In this document: positions 14,681-19,590 of the stretch, piece by piece
How positions within the stretch are numbered: position 1 is the stretch's first letter
Layout: each line of letters opens with the position of its first letter
Source of the DNA: DASULK01 sp036278255
GTDB lineage: Bacteria; Actinomycetota; Actinomycetes; Mycobacteriales; Micromonosporaceae
Reading direction: 5' to 3'
Assembly: GCA_036278255.1 (NCBI GenBank)
Contig: DASULK010000093.1
Span: forward strand, 1 to 19,590
Length of the DNA stretch: 19,590 nt
Notes under the pieces: generated by a model
Databases searched by the model: none
What the model was told of the DNA's origin: nothing
The model's input: only the letters and a program-made list of their open reading frames with translations
Translations under genes and position numbers: made by a program

Positions 14681-15120
14681 GACCCGCCGCGGCGCAGCAC
14701 CTGAGTGACCTCGCGCGGTTGCGCCGCGTTCGCGACCGGATCGACCGGGAGTACGCGCAGCCGCTGGACGTCGAGGCGCTCGCCCGCGGCGTGAGCATGT
14801 CGGCCGGACACCTCAGCCGCCAGTTTCGGCGCGCCTATGGCGAGTCGCCGTACGCCTATCTGATGACGCGGCGCATCGAGCGCGCGATGGCACTACTGCG
14901 TCGTGGCGGCCTCAGCGTCACCGAGGTCTGTTTCGCGGTCGGCTGCTCGTCGCTGGGCACCTTCAGCACTCGCTTCACCGAGCTGGTCGGCGTGCCGCCG
15001 AGCGTCTATCAACGCCGGGCGGCGCGCGCGACGGCGGGGATGCCGCCGTGCGTGGCGAAACAGGTGACCAGACCGGTCAGGAATCGAGAAGCGCCGTCCC
15101 CTGAGCCGCAACTAGCGTGA
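14668..15120 (+). CDS. Small AraC-family transcriptional regulator (DNA-binding domain only)
   Basis: The open frame gives 150 residues, nearly all of it an AraC-type double helix-turn-helix domain. The first HTH is LDVEALARGVSMSAGHLSRQF (about 33-53), followed by GESPYAYLMTRRIERAMALL. The second HTH is LSVTEVCFAVGCSSLGTFST (about 81-100), followed by FTELVGVPPSVYQRR. There is no ligand-sensing domain. In this frame a TAG at 14665-14667 sits directly before the only possible upstream start, a TTG at 14668. A better-looking ATG at 14675 is one frame off and reads only nine codons (MADPPRRST) before TGA at 14702. A one-base indel between 14675 and 14701 would join ATG to the body, so the start may be frameshifted or miscalled. 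It ends four bases before a likely partner gene for a VOC protein, suggesting an operon. Confidence 0.85.
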   Translation: MIYGRPAAAQHLSDLARLRRVRDRIDREYAQPLDVEALARGVSMSAGHLSRQFRRAYGESPYAYLMTRRIERAMALLRRGGLSVTEVCFAVGCSSLGTFSTRFTELVGVPPSVYQRRAARATAGMPPCVAKQVTRPVRNREAPSPEPQLA

Positions 15121-15125
15121 CTGCC

Positions 15126-15536
15126 ATGGACATCACCATTCACTCGAGCTTCCTCCCGCACACCGACCCGGACGCCTCCCTGGCTTTCTACCTCGACACC
15201 CTCGGCTTCGAGATCCGCAACGACGTCGGATACGACGGGATGCGCTGGATCACGGTCGGCCCTGCCGACCAGCCCGACACGTCCATCGTCCTGCACCCGC
15301 CGGCCGCCAACCCCGGCATCACGGACGACGAGCGCCGCACCATCCTCGAACTCATAGCCAAGGGCAGCTATTTCGGCGTCAATCTGGCCACCGCCGACCT
15401 CGACGGCACCTTCGCAAAGCTGGAGGCCAGCGGCGCCGAAGTCGTCCAGGAGCCGATGGAGCAGCCATACGGCCTCCGCGACTGCGCCGTGCGCGATCCC
15501 GCGGGCAACATGATCCGCATCCAGGAGCTGCGCTAG
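15126..15536 (+). CDS. VOC (glyoxalase/bleomycin resistance) family protein
   Basis: A 136-residue protein with two beta-alpha-beta-beta-beta units of the vicinal oxygen chelate fold. Unit one covers ITIHSSFLPHTDPDASLAFY, then DTLGFEIRND and WITVGP. Unit two covers YFGVNLATADLDGTFAKLEA, GAEVVQEPMEQPYGLRDCAV, and RDPAGNMIRIQEL. Members include glyoxalases, dioxygenases and antibiotic-binding resistance proteins; the reaction cannot be assigned. The start could be GTG at 15117, which overlaps the AraC stop (GTGA), but ATG at 15126 begins the conserved MDITIHSS segment and is preferred. Directly downstream of the AraC regulator and 163 bp before the UvrA-like gene, so it is probably controlled with them. 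Confidence 0.88.
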   Translation: MDITIHSSFLPHTDPDASLAFYLDTLGFEIRNDVGYDGMRWITVGPADQPDTSIVLHPPAANPGITDDERRTILELIAKGSYFGVNLATADLDGTFAKLEASGAEVVQEPMEQPYGLRDCAVRDPAGNMIRIQELR

Positions 15537-15699
15537 CGCGCCAACCCCGGTCAACACCGCCGGTCAGGTAGACAGCGGACCGTTGTCGCGACCGAGCCGA
15601 CGAGGGAGAGCCGGGCGTACTGTTCGAAGCTGGTCAGATCGAGCCAGGCGACGCTGACGGAGACCGCGAAGGCGGCCCCGCGTAACAAATGGAGACACG
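15537..15699. other. 163-bp gap with a short antisense coding-like stretch
   Basis: No complete gene is present. On the minus strand, about 15685-15570, one frame reads RGAAFAVSVSVAWLDL and then TSFEQYARLSLVGSVATTV with strongly GC-ended codons before a stop, which resembles coding sequence with a hydrophobic character. It has no good start or ribosome site and may be a gene remnant or chance. The UvrA-like gene's ribosome site (GGAG, 15691-15694) lies at the right end. Confidence 0.3.
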
Positions 15700-18088
<2,389 letters not shown>

Positions 18089-18093
<5 letters not shown>

Positions 18094-18118
18094 CCGAGAC
18101 CCTCTCGCCGAGATCAGG
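18089..18118. terminator. Weak inverted repeat between convergent genes
   Basis: The UvrA-like stop and the DUF397 stop are only 20 bases apart. CCTGA (18089-18093) and TCAGG (18114-18118) flank a small hairpin CGAGA-ccc-TCTCG (18095-18107). The stem is short and there is no T run, so termination here is a guess. Confidence 0.3.
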
Positions 18119-18311
18119 AGCGGGTGGCCTTGAGGGTGGTGACGAAAATGGACCAGGCCGCCGGGTCGAAGGCGAGGGCAGGCCCGGACCGGTCCTTCGA
18201 GTCGCGCACACCGACCCCTTCGGCCGCAACCCGCACCTCGACGCAGCTAGCGTTGTTGGAACTGCGCGAAGACTTGAACCAGCCCCGGTCGGGGATGGTG
18301 TCAGGGGTCAT
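18114..18311 (-). CDS. DUF397 domain protein
   Basis: A 65-residue protein with the full DUF397 pattern: WFKSSRSSNNASCVEVRV (11-28), VGVRDSKD (33-40), and a late FDPAAWSIFVTTLK (48-61). DUF397 proteins are small partners found beside Scr1-type HTH/DUF5753 regulators in streptomycetes and other actinobacteria. Pairs of this kind, such as those around whiJ- and bldB-like loci, influence development and secondary metabolism and behave somewhat like toxin-antitoxin or regulator-antagonist pairs. Its ATG overlaps the stop of the upstream regulator gene (ATGA), so the two are translated together. Biochemical function is not established from sequence. Confidence 0.92.
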   Translation of the reverse strand: MTPDTIPDRGWFKSSRSSNNASCVEVRVAAEGVGVRDSKDRSGPALAFDPAAWSIFVTTLKATRS

Positions 18312-19213
18312 GTCATCTCCTTGGCAACTCGTCGCATGAGGGCGAGCGAGTCGTCCAAGTTTAGCGCCAGCTCCAGAGCCTCCTCGAAAGTCACTACGTA
18401 GTCGGTAACCTTGGTCGACTGGTCAATGATGTCGCTGGAAGTCAGCACCTCCTGCCAGACAAGCTTTGGCAACCGCGGCGACGGAAACGACAAGATCTGA
18501 AACGGTCCCCCGAGTGCCGGATGAGCACCTGCGGTGAAGGGCATGACCCGGATCTGGATCTGCTCCGGCCGTTCAGTCACGAGGGTGACCAGGTGATTGA
18601 GTTGATCCCGCATCACTGCCGGCCCACCTACCTGTTGGCGCAGGACCGCCTCACCGAGCACCATGGTCACCCGAATCGGCTGCGGACCGTTGAGGCGTTC
18701 CTGCCGAGCCATCCGTACGGCAACCCGCCGCTCTACTTCGGTCAGGCGGATAACGGTAGTGCCGCCGCGGATCACTGCGCGTGCATACTCCTCGGTCTGC
18801 AGCAGGCCATGTAGCAGTTCGTTGTCATAGCTTCGGATGTGTTCAGCCCCCGCCTCATAACCGAGGAACCGGATGAACTCAGCCGGGAAGAGCTGGGAAT
18901 ACTGATGCCACCAGCCACGTTGGGCAGCCCCCACCCGCAGCCTTTCCAACTCGGCCGCTTCGTCTGCCTCCATCTCATAAATCTTCACGAACTGGGCTAG
19001 CCGATCAGCGGGCAGCTTGACCCGTCCGGCCTCCACCCCCGACACGTATGCCTGAATGATCCCGACTGCGCGACCGGCAGCGGCTGCGGTCAGACCGACC
19101 TCTTCCCGCCGTTGACGCAAGCGCAAGCCCAATTCCCAGGCCTGGACAGTGGGCGATGAAAGTGAACTCGTCGTCGTGTATGGCTGCGACGGCTCGGGGG
19201 CTTTGCCCTTCAT
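18308..19213 (-). CDS. XRE-type helix-turn-helix regulator with DUF5753 (Scr1 family)
   Basis: From the ATG at 19213 the protein has 301 residues. An XRE-like HTH occupies about 27-82 (LGLRLRQRREEVGLTAAAAG, then AVGIIQAYVSGVEAGRVKLP). The DUF5753 domain follows at about 105-290, with the family pattern FIRFLGYEAGAEHIRSYDNE, LLHGLLQTEEYARAVIRGG, RMARQERLNG, VMPFTAGAHPALGGPFQIL and SFPSPRLPKLVWQE. These regulators accompany DUF397 proteins. GGGAG five bases before the ATG supports this start over a TTG 12 bases upstream (19225). The gene looks less GC-biased at third codon positions than the neighbouring genes, which fits the mobile, multi-copy nature of this family. It likely regulates its own divergent promoter region; that is inference. 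Confidence 0.92.
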   Translation of the reverse strand: MKGKAPEPSQPYTTTSSLSSPTVQAWELGLRLRQRREEVGLTAAAAGRAVGIIQAYVSGVEAGRVKLPADRLAQFVKIYEMEADEAAELERLRVGAAQRGWWHQYSQLFPAEFIRFLGYEAGAEHIRSYDNELLHGLLQTEEYARAVIRGGTTVIRLTEVERRVAVRMARQERLNGPQPIRVTMVLGEAVLRQQVGGPAVMRDQLNHLVTLVTERPEQIQIRVMPFTAGAHPALGGPFQILSFPSPRLPKLVWQEVLTSSDIIDQSTKVTDYVVTFEEALELALNLDDSLALMRRVAKEMT

Positions 19214-19349
19214 CACGACTCCCAACCCAGTTGAGGATGATCAGAGCGACTTCATTCAATCACATCAGAAATATTTGCGGCACATCTTGATATAAATCGC
19301 TCGGTACATGATCCTGATGCGAGGCAGAACCGGTGATTGAGGAGGGACG
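19214..19349. promoter_or_regulatory. AT-rich divergent promoter region beside the Scr1-type regulator
   Basis: This 136-bp gap separates the HTH gene from a divergent plus-strand gene and is the most AT-rich stretch in the right half of the window. CACATC repeats at 19261-19266 and 19281-19286, two helical turns apart. AAATATTT (19269-19276) is a palindrome and TATAAA (19291-19296) could be a -10 element for the plus-strand gene, although no good -35 sits 16-18 bases before it. Confidence 0.4.
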
Positions 19350-19590
19350 ATGACCATCTCGGGGACCTGGGTGTTGCAGCGGCCACGGGTGCGGTATGCG
19401 TTCACGCTCTGCCGGGTGGTGGACGCGGGCACGGTGGACGAGTGGTACGACCTGCTCGGCACCATCGAGGTCAATGCCGACCGCCGGCGCCCGGAGCAGC
19501 TCCGAGACCAGCTTCGCCCGTGGGCGCTGGCCACCCTCTCCGCCGGCTCATACGGCTTCGGCCGCTTCTACACCGCGTACGGCAAGTTGG
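19350..19590 (+). CDS. Unrecognised protein, N-terminal 80 residues, cut by window edge
   Basis: An ATG at 19350 preceded by GGAGGG five bases upstream opens a frame that runs to the window end without a stop. The visible part starts MTISGTWVLQRPRVRYAFTL and continues CRVVDAGTVDEWYDLLGTIE, an acidic/aromatic stretch, then RRRPEQLRDQLRPWALATLS and GSYGFGRFYTAYGK. Codon use is GC3-rich as expected for a real gene here. It shows no signal peptide and no motif I can name. It is transcribed away from the Scr1-type regulator and may be its target or a third member of that locus, but this is position-based only. Confidence 0.7.
   Translation, partial: MTISGTWVLQRPRVRYAFTLCRVVDAGTVDEWYDLLGTIEVNADRRRPEQLRDQLRPWALATLSAGSYGFGRFYTAYGKL

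Noticed and set aside
19265..19534. 89-codon minus-strand frame at the right end
   Set aside because: It covers the AT-rich promoter region and the opposite strand of the well-started 19350 gene, and has a Ser/Arg-rich low-complexity sequence.

Overview
The window is high-GC, densely coded DNA with strong GC3 bias. Several features point to an actinobacterium: a Scr1-type HTH/DUF5753 gene overlapping a DUF397 gene, Tat lipoproteins, a coenzyme-F420-type oxidoreductase, and an AraC-VOC-UvrA-like cluster. Micromonosporaceae is my best guess, judged from overall character and not from any marker gene. I see no tRNA, rRNA, CRISPR array, insertion sequence or phage gene.

Region 1 (1-6178, minus strand) is a tightly packed operon. 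Read in transcription order it holds a Tat-type substrate-binding lipoprotein (DppA-like), two permeases (DppB-like, DppC-like), one protein fusing both ATPases (DppD-DppF), and the N-terminal part of a hydantoinase/5-oxoprolinase-type ATP-dependent amidohydrolase cut by the window edge. The last four genes are joined by stop/start overlaps. Together they suggest import of a peptide-like or cyclic amide compound coupled to its ATP-dependent ring opening.

Region 2 (6179-6771) is a 593-bp divergent regulatory region. It carries a candidate promoter for the transporter lying inside an inverted repeat, and a cluster of GTTCAC/GTGAAC and AACCA-N7-TGGTT repeats.

Region 3 (6772-11301, plus strand) holds the most unusual feature: a 1492-codon ORF. 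It encodes a secreted ThuA / PQQ-type sugar dehydrogenase / PKD / CBM6-like protein that runs in frame, with no stop codon, through a GC-rich hairpin, a ribosome binding site and a second (Tat) signal peptide into a sugar phosphate isomerase/epimerase-like TIM barrel. It is either a true fusion or two genes whose stop was lost. A strong hairpin terminator follows.

Region 4 (11352-13800, minus strand) encodes a CapA-like lipoprotein followed by a diaminopropionate ammonia-lyase. Region 5 (13995-18093, plus strand) encodes an F420/NADP-type oxidoreductase, a small AraC-type regulator with a problematic start, a VOC/glyoxalase-family protein, and a UvrA-like double ATPase that lacks the UvrB-binding domain. 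The AraC-VOC-UvrA trio looks like a detoxification or drug-response cassette.

Region 6 (18114-19590) holds a DUF397 gene overlapping a Scr1-like HTH/DUF5753 regulator (minus strand). Across a relatively AT-rich promoter region lies the start of a divergent gene I do not recognise.
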